Source: Calditrichota bacterium (GTDB lineage Bacteria > Calditrichota > Calditrichia > RBG-13-44-9 > J075). From it: a stretch of DNA of 38,315 nucleotides. Positions 9,011 through 17,227 of the stretch are shown piece by piece (positions within the stretch are counted from its first letter, which is position 1; each line of letters begins with the position of its first letter). The notes beneath the pieces were generated by a model, which saw nothing but the letters and a program-made list of their open reading frames with translations, was not told where the DNA came from and made no database searches. Made by a program: the position numbers and the translations under genes. The stretch lies in assembly GCA_024275555.1 (NCBI GenBank), contig JAJRYW010000332.1:1-38315 (forward strand), given 5' to 3'.

Positions 9011-10792
9011 TTAGACAGCCCGCTGGCGGAGCGTTGCGGCGTAAAGGTCTACGCTGGGTTCTTTTGATAGTTTGGCAGAGATCCGTTTCAGATACTCTTT
9101 GCGAGCTCCCGAGCGGGACAGCTTGCCGGACGTCGTTCTGGGTAAGGTATTGCGAGGCACGAGTTCAATCAGACAGTCAATGCCAAACTCCTTGCGTACC
9201 AGGCTGTGTAAACGCTCACGCAATTCAGCGCGCTTCTTTTCATCTGATTCACGGCACTGGACCATCATAACGGCCTGCTCCTGCCCATCCTGGCCGGGCA
9301 CCGAAAAGGACGAGGCATCCCCCGTACGTACTTCGGATTGCTGTTCCGCCACATACTCCAGGTCCTGGGGCCAGATATTGCGACCGTTGATGATGATCAG
9401 GTCCTTTTCACGCCCTGTAATTGCGAGGCTGTTTCCAATGCGATAGGCCAGGTCGCCGGTATTCAGCCAGCCCTCAGGAGATAAAACTTCCCGGGTGGAT
9501 CTGAGATCGCTGAAGTAACCGGACATGACGCTGGGTCCCCGGACATAGAGGGTTCCACAGTGCCGTTCCGGCAGCACCCGCCCCCGGGTATCTCTGATTT
9601 CCACTTCGTAACCTGGTAGCGGTGCTCCGCAATTAATAAAGGTATGTGAGGGTGTCGTCTCGTTGTCGTGAGCGGGATGCAGGGGCAGGGCTTTTTGCTG
9701 TTCAGCAAGCGCTGTGCGCTCCACATGATCGACATCGATTCCCTGGCCCAGGGGGGCAAAGCTTACCGCCAGGGAACATTCCGCCATACCATAGCAGGCT
9801 ACGTATGAACGTCGGTCAAACCCGCTGGGTGCTAAAAGACTGGCAAATTTATCAAGCGGATCGGTGCGAATTGTTTCCGCACCGACGCCGGCAAGACGCC
9901 AACTGCTAAGGTTGAACTTATCTGTTTCATTTTCCCGAATGCGGTGGGCGCACAATTCGTAACCAAACGGCGGACTGATGGACAGGGTCGCTTGATTTTG
10001 GGAAATCAGGCTCAGCCACATCCGCGGACGCATGGCAAAATCCCGGGTACTCAGGAAATCCACCGACAGCTGAGCCGCCATGGGGGACAACACCAGGCCG
10101 ACGAGTCCCATATCATGGTAATAGGGAAGCCAGGATACCGCCCGGTCACCGGGCCGAACCTGGATGCCGTATTTAAGAATAGCGAACAGGTTGCTCAGCA
10201 CAGCTTTCTGGGTGATCATCACGCCCCGGGGAAATCGAGTGCTGCCGGAAGTGTACTGCAGGTAGGCCACCTCGTTTGGTTGAGAGGGTCGCAACCGGGT
10301 ATTGGGTTCCATCAGATCGTAATAGTCCTGTGGAGTGCCGATAAAACGTAATTTTAATCCCTGGGCGGCTTCCGTCAGGTAGGGAAGAAAGTCCTCGGAG
10401 GCCATGGCAATTTCAGCCTGGCAGATTGACAGCAGTCTTTCCAATTGGGAGACATATGCCTGGCGGCCACCCAGGTGGATTGAAGCCGGCAGCGGAACGG
10501 GAATCAAACCTGCGTACTGACAGGCGAAAAAGAAACGCATAAAGTCAGGATGGGTTTCCGCCACCAGGGCTACGCGCGCACCGTGGTTAATTCCCAGGTC
10601 CATAAAACGGCGTGCCAGCGACTGGGCGTCTTTCTGTAATTCTGAGTAGGGCAGCCGTGCGTATAATTTTCCTCCACCGGTATAAAAATTATACCCGGTT
10701 TTTCCCCGGGCAGCGTAGTCGAGTGCTTCTGCTAGCGTAGAAAAATCTGCAATTCGTAACGGCAGATCATTAGCGGCCGGTGTAGCATCCAT
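9011..10792 (-). CDS. Fatty acyl-AMP ligase / acyl-ACP synthetase
   Basis: ANL-superfamily adenylating enzyme, about 593 aa, activating a fatty acid as acyl-AMP and probably passing it to the neighbouring ACP. Visible motifs are the P-loop YTSGSTRFPRG, the FAAL-type SWLPYYHDMGL, the GWLNTGDLAYRIGN core and the hinge with NGRNIWPQDLE. The C-terminal catalytic lysine lies in RTTSGKLSRSG. The NIWPQDLE motif and general layout match fatty acyl-AMP ligases (FAAL) rather than CoA ligases. The ATG at 10792 is preferred, with AAGGAGG 11 nt upstream; an earlier in-frame opening near 10855 is unsupported. In Caulobacter an acyl-ACP synthetase of this kind is part of the sphingolipid gene set. Confidence 0.88.
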   Translation of the reverse strand: MDATPAANDLPLRIADFSTLAEALDYAARGKTGYNFYTGGGKLYARLPYSELQKDAQSLARRFMDLGINHGARVALVAETHPDFMRFFFACQYAGLIPVPLPASIHLGGRQAYVSQLERLLSICQAEIAMASEDFLPYLTEAAQGLKLRFIGTPQDYYDLMEPNTRLRPSQPNEVAYLQYTSGSTRFPRGVMITQKAVLSNLFAILKYGIQVRPGDRAVSWLPYYHDMGLVGLVLSPMAAQLSVDFLSTRDFAMRPRMWLSLISQNQATLSISPPFGYELCAHRIRENETDKFNLSSWRLAGVGAETIRTDPLDKFASLLAPSGFDRRSYVACYGMAECSLAVSFAPLGQGIDVDHVERTALAEQQKALPLHPAHDNETTPSHTFINCGAPLPGYEVEIRDTRGRVLPERHCGTLYVRGPSVMSGYFSDLRSTREVLSPEGWLNTGDLAYRIGNSLAITGREKDLIIINGRNIWPQDLEYVAEQQSEVRTGDASSFSVPGQDGQEQAVMMVQCRESDEKKRAELRERLHSLVRKEFGIDCLIELVPRNTLPRTTSGKLSRSGARKEYLKRISAKLSKEPSVDLYAATLRQRAV

Positions 10793-11626
10793 AGCAACTA
10801 TAGCCTCCTTGTTTAAATCAAGTCCGCGCAGGCGATTCACTCCCCCAAGAATCATCTGCTCAACTTAAAATCTGCAGCCTATCCCCTGATCTTCATCCTT
10901 TGCCATTTCAATTCAGGGCAGTGCTGCCGATGGTTGGGCAATACCTGATTTGCAATTAAATGTCAACTTCCGTACATCGCAATCCGGCTTAAATGGGTAT
11001 ACTACCGCAAAAGATGTTTTTTTTTGCGATAGCATGCCTGCTCATTTTCGATCATTCCGGGGGTTAATTTTACACATATAGATCGTTTAAGAGAGCGCCA
11101 AATCTTACAATAGACAAATGCCGCGTCTGCGGGGACGTTCGAACGCAAACCTTTATCACCTGCGGGTTAAGAGTCGTGACCGAAACGCAGTAAAGGCCGT
11201 GTTTTGTCGTCCTGCCGAATTTTTCGGCTCCTGCCGATTGCCATATTTTAGTAGAAAAATTACTGGGTTAACCAAAAAAAACTACAATTTTAAAAAAGCC
11301 TACCATGTATTTTTGGAACTGTAAAGTAATTGTCTTAAATATTTTAAAAAAATTTAAAGTTAAGATGCCAAAATTATTTAATTAATCAGTAATATCGTTA
11401 GCAGTCAGGAAAATTTAATGTCGATAATTTCAATTAACCCTGAACCTGAAATCGATTACAAGGAAATATGAAAAATTCTTCAAACAGTAATTATCTATTC
11501 GGGTTTGTCAATAGCGAATTTTCTGAATGCCCGGTGCGCAACACACAACCCAGTTTTCAGGTAATAGTGCACCGTTGAAAGATCCACAATCATTCGAACC
11601 CGTGAACGCTTGCCATGAGATCGCCG
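10793..11626. other. 834-bp AT-rich intergenic region upstream of the sphingolipid genes
   Basis: No convincing gene is seen. The stretch contains a candidate promoter at 10938-10966 reading toward the acyl-AMP ligase, a small GCCGAA/TTCGGC hairpin at 11214-11228 and a strongly AT-rich block (about 11260-11420). A 36-codon open reading at 11468-11578 on the plus strand was judged unsupported. The size of the gap suggests regulation of the downstream operon, or decayed DNA between the nucleotidyltransferase gene and the ligase gene. Confidence 0.5.
10938..10966 (-). promoter_or_regulatory. Candidate sigma-70 promoter for the sphingolipid operon
   Basis: On the minus strand a perfect TTGACA (10961-10966) is followed after 17 nt by TATTGC (10938-10943). 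It points toward the acyl-AMP ligase start about 145 bases further on. The -10 box is weak, so this is tentative. Confidence 0.35.
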
Positions 11627-12424
11627 TTACCGGTCGCACAATATCTTTTCCACGAGTTGCCAATCGCCGGGCGAATCGACATCTATGGCTGCTTCCGGGA
11701 ATGGCATGACCACGGCACCCGCTTTAATTCCCATACGTTGCGAAATCCGGCCTAAAGCTTCAGTGAGGGACAAATGTCTCAGTAGATAACGCAGGACCGT
11801 TGACCACCCCAAAATCGTAATCATACGCAGGGGGTTTTTACGCCGGGTTTCGATGCTACGCCAGAAATCCGCCGCCAGCCGCGCCTGCGGGGTCAGGAAG
11901 GCAAACAGGTTACAGCCGCAGTAAGCCCCATCCTGCAAGCGAATGGCGGTTCTGCGGGTTTCGGGATAGGCGGCTTGCACCACTTCATGCAAAGCTACCC
12001 CCACCACGACGTCACAATCCGTCGTCTGCGCCCGGGAACAGAAATAATCCACAATACGGGTGTTTAGCAGGGCATGGTCGGCGGTGGTCAAAAGAATGGG
12101 GGTTTCGTCCGCCAAGGATTCGAGGACATGGAGGGCGCTCGCACTTGGGGTTGCCTGATTTTCACTCCACTCGACCCTGCCCGAGGTGATCAGCTGCCTC
12201 AGGTCCGGCTCCTGTTCAAGGATAGATCTGGGGGGGCCGCAAAGGATGCGGGTGTTTATCTGGGGTGATGCGGCCAGGGTAGCCAGCACGCGCAAGACCA
12301 TCGGTATGCCCCCAACAGGGATCATGGCTTTATAGCGAGCACCGGCGGCTTCAATCAGGGGATCTTTCGCTCCGCGGTCTGCGGCTAGTACTATTGCAGT
12401 AAACGCGGTCTGCGGATTGTGCAT
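11627..12424 (-). CDS. MobA-like NTP transferase of the sphingolipid locus
   Basis: Nucleotidyltransferase-fold (GT-A/MobA-like) protein of 265 aa. The N-terminal signature reads IVLAADRGAKDP instead of the usual LAGGxGxR, with KAMIPVGGIPM following. A metal-binding Asp is probable in LLTTADHALL and another in AAIDVDSPGDW near the C-terminus. I recall the LAADRGxxDP variant from nucleotidyltransferases found near alphaproteobacterial sphingolipid genes; that memory needs checking. It might activate a headgroup sugar or polyol phosphate, or transfer a nucleotide to a phosphorylated lipid. The ATG at 12424 has AAGGG 5 nt upstream. It sits between the ceramide-synthase-like gene and the acyl-AMP ligase gene on the same strand, with large gaps on both sides. 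Confidence 0.8.
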   Translation of the reverse strand: MHNPQTAFTAIVLAADRGAKDPLIEAAGARYKAMIPVGGIPMVLRVLATLAASPQINTRILCGPPRSILEQEPDLRQLITSGRVEWSENQATPSASALHVLESLADETPILLTTADHALLNTRIVDYFCSRAQTTDCDVVVGVALHEVVQAAYPETRRTAIRLQDGAYCGCNLFAFLTPQARLAADFWRSIETRRKNPLRMITILGWSTVLRYLLRHLSLTEALGRISQRMGIKAGAVVMPFPEAAIDVDSPGDWQLVEKILCDR

Positions 12425-12840
12425 AGGCCCTTAGTCCAAAAATTTCAGGTGTCGGTGTTCCCCGCTTCCGCTTCGCTTCAGACGGGATCTTCGTCAGGTT
12501 TCAGCACCTCAACTCCCTGAAACCTCGTGTGAAACTACACAGTGTTGGAACAGCGAACCGCAGAATATCGAATATTGAATGTCGAAGGAAGGAAACGCTT
12601 CGCTAAATCTTTTATAAAACAGACAGAATACATTATTCGACGTTGGACGTTCGATGTTCGGCGTTCATTTTTTTAGTTAACCCGTAATATAAAAATAGCA
12701 AAGACCAAAGTTTCTTCTACGATCAGACTGGACGCCCGCGGCCAGAGGCTCCGCTTATATGAAACTAGGCCAAAATGGCAGTTTCTCTTTCGATTAAATT
12801 TTTTCCGAGCGTCGTCTCGGAAAAGGCTTAGAGGCTCTAA
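12425..12840. other. Repeat-bearing intergenic region, 416 bp
   Basis: No gene is seen. The region holds a 9-bp inverted repeat with a 12-nt loop (AGGTTTCAG at 12496-12504, CTGAAACCT at 12517-12525). It also holds two arrays of 7-nt repeats in opposite orientation at 12562-12596 and 12636-12670. Confidence 0.6.
12562..12670. repeat. Inverted pair of heptad-repeat arrays
   Basis: Left array: AGAATAT, CGAATAT, TGAATGT, CGAAGGA in strict 7-nt steps (12562-12589, decaying after). Right array: TTCGACG, TTGGACG, TTCGATG, TTCGGCG (12636-12663). The right array is roughly the reverse complement of the left one, so the pair could fold into a long imperfect hairpin with a loop of about 45 nt. Confidence 0.7.
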
Positions 12841-14010
12841 TCAAAGTTTTTTGTTGTAAATGCGATAGGTTTTATAGACCCTGCCGCCGATTGATTCGAT
12901 AATATTGCGCATTCGCATGTTGTCCTCCAGTATCCAGGAAAGCTCAACTTCCTTGATGCCGAGTTTCCGGCCAGGTTCCAGAGTTGAGGCAATCATCATG
13001 AATGCGAGCGCGGCCCCCAGCAGGTTGTCATGGTAACGGCACCGTACGCCCATTAGGGGAATGCGCGCGGATTGGGGGTATTTTACCTTCAGTCGCCACA
13101 GCATTTTGAGCCAGCCGAAGGGCAGAAGCCTTCCATTGAGATCCCGGATGACCTCATTGATGTTCGGCAGAACCACGAGAAAGGCAGCGGGCTCTCCGTT
13201 CACCTCGGCAATTTTGACCAGTTTTTCATTGGCCAGCATTTTCAGATCCTTTCCCAAATGCTCGAATTCTACGGCGGTGAAGGGAACAAAGCCCCAGTTT
13301 TGTGACCAGGCATCGTCGTGAATGCTCTTGATAACTGCTAGTTCGGCGCTAAAATTGGATTTTTGAAGCGACCGGATGCGCACATTTTTTTTCGCCCTTT
13401 TGGTGACGGTCTGCATCGCGGCGGAAGGTTTAAAATCCGCATCGATAATGTACGCCAGCAGGTCCTTTTCTTTGGTGTACCCATTTTCAGCCAGGCGATT
13501 GCCATAATATGGCCGGGCATGGCCCATCATCAGCGACGGTGGGGTGTCAAAACCGTCCACCAGCAATCCAAGCTCCTGGTTGATGGATAGATTAAACGGC
13601 CCGCTGATGCGTTGCATTCCCTGGTTGCGCAGCCAGGACTCGGCCGTATCCAGCAATGCCTGAAATGTCCGGGTATTGTCTTCTGCTTCCAGCATCCCGA
13701 AAAAGCCGGTGGCATTCCGGTACCGTTCGAGATAAAGACTATCTTTCTGAGCACTGATTCGGCCCACGGGCCTGCTATCGCGGTAGGCCAGCCAGGAACA
13801 ATAGGCGGCATGCTTGAAATAAGGATTTTTCGGTGAAAGGTGCTCACGCCTTTCCAGCACCAGCGGGGGAACCCACATGGGATCGTCCCCATAGAGGGAC
13901 CATGGCAGGCGAATAAATTCATTCAGCGCACGGCGCCCCCCCACTTTGATAATTTGCAATGATTCATGACGGTGATGTCCGGGGGGCTGATGGTGTTGAA
14001 CAGGTTTCAT
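12841..14010 (-). CDS. bcerS: GNAT-fold N-acyltransferase, bacterial ceramide synthase-like (bCerS)
   Basis: 389-aa protein of the large GNAT-fold family often annotated as N-acetyltransferase-like. After a short His/Pro-rich start it has the conserved opening LPWSLYGDDPMWVPPL and the GPFNLSINQELGLLVDGF block. A second domain follows with SQNWGFVPFT and the C-terminal MGVRCRYHDN and ELSWILEDN motifs. Bacterial ceramide synthase of Caulobacter is a GNAT-fold protein of this size that N-acylates the sphingoid base. The position beside spt, acp, cerR and an acyl-AMP ligase supports the same role here. The family is large and mostly uncharacterised, so the exact activity is inferred. The gene is divergent from the marR/lptFG unit. 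Confidence 0.78.
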   Translation of the reverse strand: MKPVQHHQPPGHHRHESLQIIKVGGRRALNEFIRLPWSLYGDDPMWVPPLVLERREHLSPKNPYFKHAAYCSWLAYRDSRPVGRISAQKDSLYLERYRNATGFFGMLEAEDNTRTFQALLDTAESWLRNQGMQRISGPFNLSINQELGLLVDGFDTPPSLMMGHARPYYGNRLAENGYTKEKDLLAYIIDADFKPSAAMQTVTKRAKKNVRIRSLQKSNFSAELAVIKSIHDDAWSQNWGFVPFTAVEFEHLGKDLKMLANEKLVKIAEVNGEPAAFLVVLPNINEVIRDLNGRLLPFGWLKMLWRLKVKYPQSARIPLMGVRCRYHDNLLGAALAFMMIASTLEPGRKLGIKEVELSWILEDNMRMRNIIESIGGRVYKTYRIYNKKL

Positions 14011-14390
14011 GGCTTTGATTCCGCTGGATTGTCCAAAATGATTTCAGGGTGCTGACGATTTTAAGCAGGGGTATAATACACAGGTTGGTTAGCCGGGTCA
14101 ATATCGAAAACAGCTAAATAAAATGGAAAAGATCAGCCGGCTGCAGCGAGCACCGGATTTGATTGTATAAATAGAACATTTTGATAATTAAAATATTAAG
14201 AAATGTTTATTTTTTAAGTAATAAACTCTTTACAGGCCGTATTTTTTGCATTATGCAATACGTCATTAAAAAGATAGTTCGCTTCCGGTAAAACTTCGTA
14301 ATCCCTTAAAAACATCTATATTTTAAGTATGTTGTAGAAATTCCGAACCATCTAATTAGTCAGGTGAAAAGGGTCTGCAGAGGAGCACGG
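14011..14390. promoter_or_regulatory. Divergent control region between bcerS-like gene and marR
   Basis: 380 bp of AT-rich DNA separate two divergent units, so promoters for both must lie here or nearby. A TATAAT hexamer is at 14072-14077 without a well-spaced -35. A short palindrome, TTGCAT-T-ATGCAA, is at 14246-14258 and would suit a MarR-type dimer. No other gene is seen. Confidence 0.45.
14246..14258. promoter_or_regulatory. Candidate MarR operator palindrome
   Basis: TTGCAT and ATGCAA form perfect 6-bp arms around one T, inside the divergent region about 130 bases ahead of the marR start. MarR proteins bind such short palindromes and commonly autoregulate. The link is inferred from position only. 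Confidence 0.3.
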
Positions 14391-14858
14391 ATGAATAAAA
14401 ACACGGAAATATTGATTTATGAACTGGCTTTCCGGGTGCGTTTATACATAGCATCCAGGGTTCTGGATAAAAATGTAGCTGACTTGACTGATCGTGAAAG
14501 CCTCATACTTGAACTGATCGGGATGCAGGGCCGGATGAGTATATCGGAAATTGGAAAATTGTACCCAAAGGTGAGTAACAGCACCATTTCCACGACGATT
14601 ACAAAGCTATGGAAAGACAAAAAACTTGTTGATAAAAAGATATTGCCGGAAAATCAACGGGTAACAACCGTAAGTTTAACTGAAAAAGGCGAACAGGTAT
14701 TGGCGGAAATAAGAAGCTCCCAGTCGCATTTTTTCAGCACAATCACCCAATCCCCGGGCCTGATTTCCGATCAAGTCGAACATTTTCAGCGGCTTTTAAC
14801 AAATGCCATTGTTTTTTTTGATAAAACCCTCGGGCTGAAAGCTGACAAGGGGCCCTGA
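14391..14858 (+). CDS. MarR-family transcriptional regulator
   Basis: Winged-helix regulator of about 155 aa. The helix-turn-helix lies around MSISEIGKLYPKVSNSTIST, and the wing around NQRVTTVSLTEKGEQVLAEI is typical of MarR. The ATG at 14391 has GAGGAG 5 nt upstream; the in-frame ATG at 14364 lacks one. It is divergent from the bCerS-like gene and directly upstream of lptF/lptG (11-nt gap), so it is placed to control both lipid synthesis and transport. The ligand is unknown. Such regulators often sense small aromatic or lipid-like molecules. Confidence 0.85.
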   Translation: MNKNTEILIYELAFRVRLYIASRVLDKNVADLTDRESLILELIGMQGRMSISEIGKLYPKVSNSTISTTITKLWKDKKLVDKKILPENQRVTTVSLTEKGEQVLAEIRSSQSHFFSTITQSPGLISDQVEHFQRLLTNAIVFFDKTLGLKADKGP

Positions 14859-14869
14859 ATGATAAAAAA

Positions 14870-15955
14870 TTGATCATCGACCGTTACATAATCCGTGAAA
14901 TCAGCAAGCCCATGGCGGCTATATGCGCGGTTCTGGTAGCCATCTTTGCCAGCTACAGTGCCGCACAGTATCTTGCTGATGCTGTCAGTGGTCTGTTTCC
15001 GCCGGGAGCGTTGTTGTTGATGCTGGTGCTGAGAATCGCCATCGCCCTGGAGGTGCTGCTGCCCACAACCCTGTATCTGTCTGTTGTGATTGCTCTCGGA
15101 CGTATGCACAGAGACTCCGAAATGATTGCCCTGTCATCCTGTGGTGTCGGAACTTCCCGGGTACTGAAGTCCGTTTTCTATTTTGCATTCGCCATTGCCA
15201 TACTGGTAGCCGGTCTATCGATCTATGTCCGTCCGTGGGCCTTTAAAGAAGTTTACCGGTTACAGGCATATGCTAAGAGCGACTTTGATATTTCCCGGAT
15301 GGAAGCCGGAAATTTCTATGAAATAAAATCAGATCGTCTCGTTATATTTGCGGAAAAGGTAGACCACAAAGCTAATCGGGCGGAAGGGGTTTTTATCCGC
15401 AGCCAGGATGGACAAAACCTGCAGGTAATTTTTGCCAAGCAGGTCTATCAGCGTACCGAAGCAGTGCATGGCAGGCGGGTGTTACTATTGCAGGATGGAT
15501 ATCTCTACGAGTTTACGCGTAGCGGCGAAAAGGGTAAAATCACTCAATTTCAGCGAGTGACCTATTTAATATCGCCCAATGAGTCGATCGCACTTAAGTA
15601 TAAACGTAAAGCGGCCTCCACCGGGCATTTGTTTCGCTCACGCAAACTCAAGGATATCGCAGAATTCCAGTGGCGGCTATCCACACCCTTGTCGACCCTG
15701 CTTCTGGCACTACTCGGTGTGCCTTTGAGTCGAACGACTCCACGCCAGGGAAAGTATGTAAAGGTGGTCGCGGCTGTCTTGATTTTTGCAGTTTACTACA
15801 ACATTACCATCGTAGCCAAGAATTGGATAGAAAAAGGTGTTTTAAACGCCGTTCCTGGAATCTGGTGGGTTCAGGTCTCACTGGCAGGACTTGTCTTGGT
15901 GTTGCTGTGGCGTACGGGCGATGTGTTCGTACGCCGTGGTACAAAAATGACATAA
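14870..15955 (+). CDS. lptF: LptF-like permease (YjgP/YjgQ family)
   Basis: LptF/LptG-family inner-membrane permease, 361 aa. Transmembrane helices are clustered at residues about 13-30, 47-75 and 97-117. A periplasmic beta-jellyroll region (about 120-265) follows, and three C-terminal helices lie near 275-350. The opening IIDRYIIREISKPM is typical of the family. These permeases pair with an LptB ATPase to pull a lipid out of the inner membrane toward the periplasmic bridge. No good ribosome site precedes the TTG at 14870. An ATG at 14859 would join this frame if the six-A run at 14864-14869 had one more A. The gene starts 11 nt after marR, so translational coupling is possible. Confidence 0.85.
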   Translation: MIIDRYIIREISKPMAAICAVLVAIFASYSAAQYLADAVSGLFPPGALLLMLVLRIAIALEVLLPTTLYLSVVIALGRMHRDSEMIALSSCGVGTSRVLKSVFYFAFAIAILVAGLSIYVRPWAFKEVYRLQAYAKSDFDISRMEAGNFYEIKSDRLVIFAEKVDHKANRAEGVFIRSQDGQNLQVIFAKQVYQRTEAVHGRRVLLLQDGYLYEFTRSGEKGKITQFQRVTYLISPNESIALKYKRKAASTGHLFRSRKLKDIAEFQWRLSTPLSTLLLALLGVPLSRTTPRQGKYVKVVAAVLIFAVYYNITIVAKNWIEKGVLNAVPGIWWVQVSLAGLVLVLLWRTGDVFVRRGTKMT

Positions 15956-15998
15956 TCGTTCCGGGGAACAAGCTATTGCGGCCAGGCCGGTACAACAG

Positions 15999-17066
15999 AT
16001 GAAAACGATTGATCGTTATATTGCCAAGCATACTATCTGGGGCGTTCTGTCGGTTTTATTTTTATTCGTTATTCTCTTCAGTTTTCTGGAACTTTTAGCG
16101 CAAATAAACGACATCGGAAAAGGTAATTACCAGATGCTGGATGTTTTTGTTTTTACGGGCTATACGGTGCCTAAACGAATAGTGGATTTGATGCCGGTGA
16201 GTATCCTGCTGGGCAGTATTGTTGCCTTGGGATTGTTGGCCGACCACAATGAGCTTACCGCCATGCAGGCTGCCGGTGTGTCGGTTGGAAGAATTTGCAG
16301 GTCTGTTCTTTCCGCGGGTGCCCTGCTTCTGCTGATTGTCTTTGTGCTGGCGGAATTCCTTGCCCCGCCAATGGAACAATATGCTCGAATCCGGCGTTCA
16401 AAGGCGATTTATGGTCAAGGTATATTTCTGACGAAAAACGGGTTCTGGGCTCGCCACGGCCATTCCTTCGTTCACGTCGGCAAAATCTTTTCCGGTGGTA
16501 TGGTGACCGATGTCGAAATTTTCGAACATGACAACCAGGGACGTCTAACCAGTTTTATTCATGCGCGCGGGGCAACGGTGCTTGACAATAGCCAGTGGTT
16601 GCTCAAGGGTATTAAACAAATCATCTTTTCAGAGCAAGGCATCAAAACACAAAATCCACCCAGCCTCATGTTAAATTCATTCCTGAGTCTTGAGCAGGTC
16701 GGTATTCTTGAGCTTCCCCCCGCCAGTCTCTCGATCTCCGATTTATACAAATTTGTGCAGGGATTGCGGCAGAGAGGACAGAATGAACAGCGATATGCGT
16801 TGGCATTTTGGCAGAAGCTAAGTCTTCCGATTACGAATCTGGTCATGGTGATGCTTTCCCTGGCATTTATATTCGGACCTACGCGTTCAATAACGGCCGG
16901 ACGCAGGATCGCTATGGCCTCCCTGGTGGGGATTGCCCTTTATCTGGCGTATCAGATAATCGGGCATCTGGGGTTATTGTTTGAGCTGCCGCCGGCAATC
17001 ACCACCCTGACACCGGTGCTGGCTGTGCTGGGGGTGGCTCTAAAGATGCTGAAGCGTGCTGCCTAG
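15999..17066 (+). CDS. lptG: LptG-like permease (YjgP/YjgQ family)
   Basis: Second LptF/LptG-family permease, 355 aa, with opening MKTIDRYIAKHTIWG, early transmembrane helices (about 15-35, 60-80, 100-125) and a periplasmic domain. The C-terminal helices contain KLSLPITNLVMVMLSLAFIFGP. Adjacent placement 43 bases after lptF implies one transcript and a heteromeric LptF-LptG transporter. It might be the cell's ordinary LPS exporter, although its place between a ceramide-synthase-like gene and ceramide-kinase-like genes suggests a sphingolipid cargo. No lptB, lptA or lptC is in this window. Confidence 0.87.
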   Translation: MKTIDRYIAKHTIWGVLSVLFLFVILFSFLELLAQINDIGKGNYQMLDVFVFTGYTVPKRIVDLMPVSILLGSIVALGLLADHNELTAMQAAGVSVGRICRSVLSAGALLLLIVFVLAEFLAPPMEQYARIRRSKAIYGQGIFLTKNGFWARHGHSFVHVGKIFSGGMVTDVEIFEHDNQGRLTSFIHARGATVLDNSQWLLKGIKQIIFSEQGIKTQNPPSLMLNSFLSLEQVGILELPPASLSISDLYKFVQGLRQRGQNEQRYALAFWQKLSLPITNLVMVMLSLAFIFGPTRSITAGRRIAMASLVGIALYLAYQIIGHLGLLFELPPAITTLTPVLAVLGVALKMLKRAA

Positions 17067-17083
17067 ATCTGGAATGTCTGATT

Positions 17084-17111
17084 TGGAATGACGAATGTCG
17101 AATGTCGAATT
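17084..17111 (+). repeat. Heptad-repeat array downstream of lptG
   Basis: Four 7-nt units, TGGAATG, ACGAATG, TCGAATG, TCGAATT, follow each other without gaps. They lie just past the lptG stop, between convergent genes. Confidence 0.7.
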
Positions 17112-17227
17112 AAGGCTATAATTTATCCAATCAATTATTCAACCCGCAAACTATTCAACGGGGTCTGGATTTGGGATTTAAGAATTATTGGTGCCTGGAC
17201 TTTTCCCGATTATGGATGCAACTGTAC

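Noticed and set aside
11468..11578. 36-codon open reading with AAGGAAAT before the ATG
   Set aside because: Short, asparagine/serine-rich, no recognisable motif, and within an AT-rich gap; likely chance.
14052..14077. Promoter CTGACG...TATAAT in the marR/bcerS divergent region
   Set aside because: The -10 is perfect but the spacer to the -35-like hexamer is only 14 nt.
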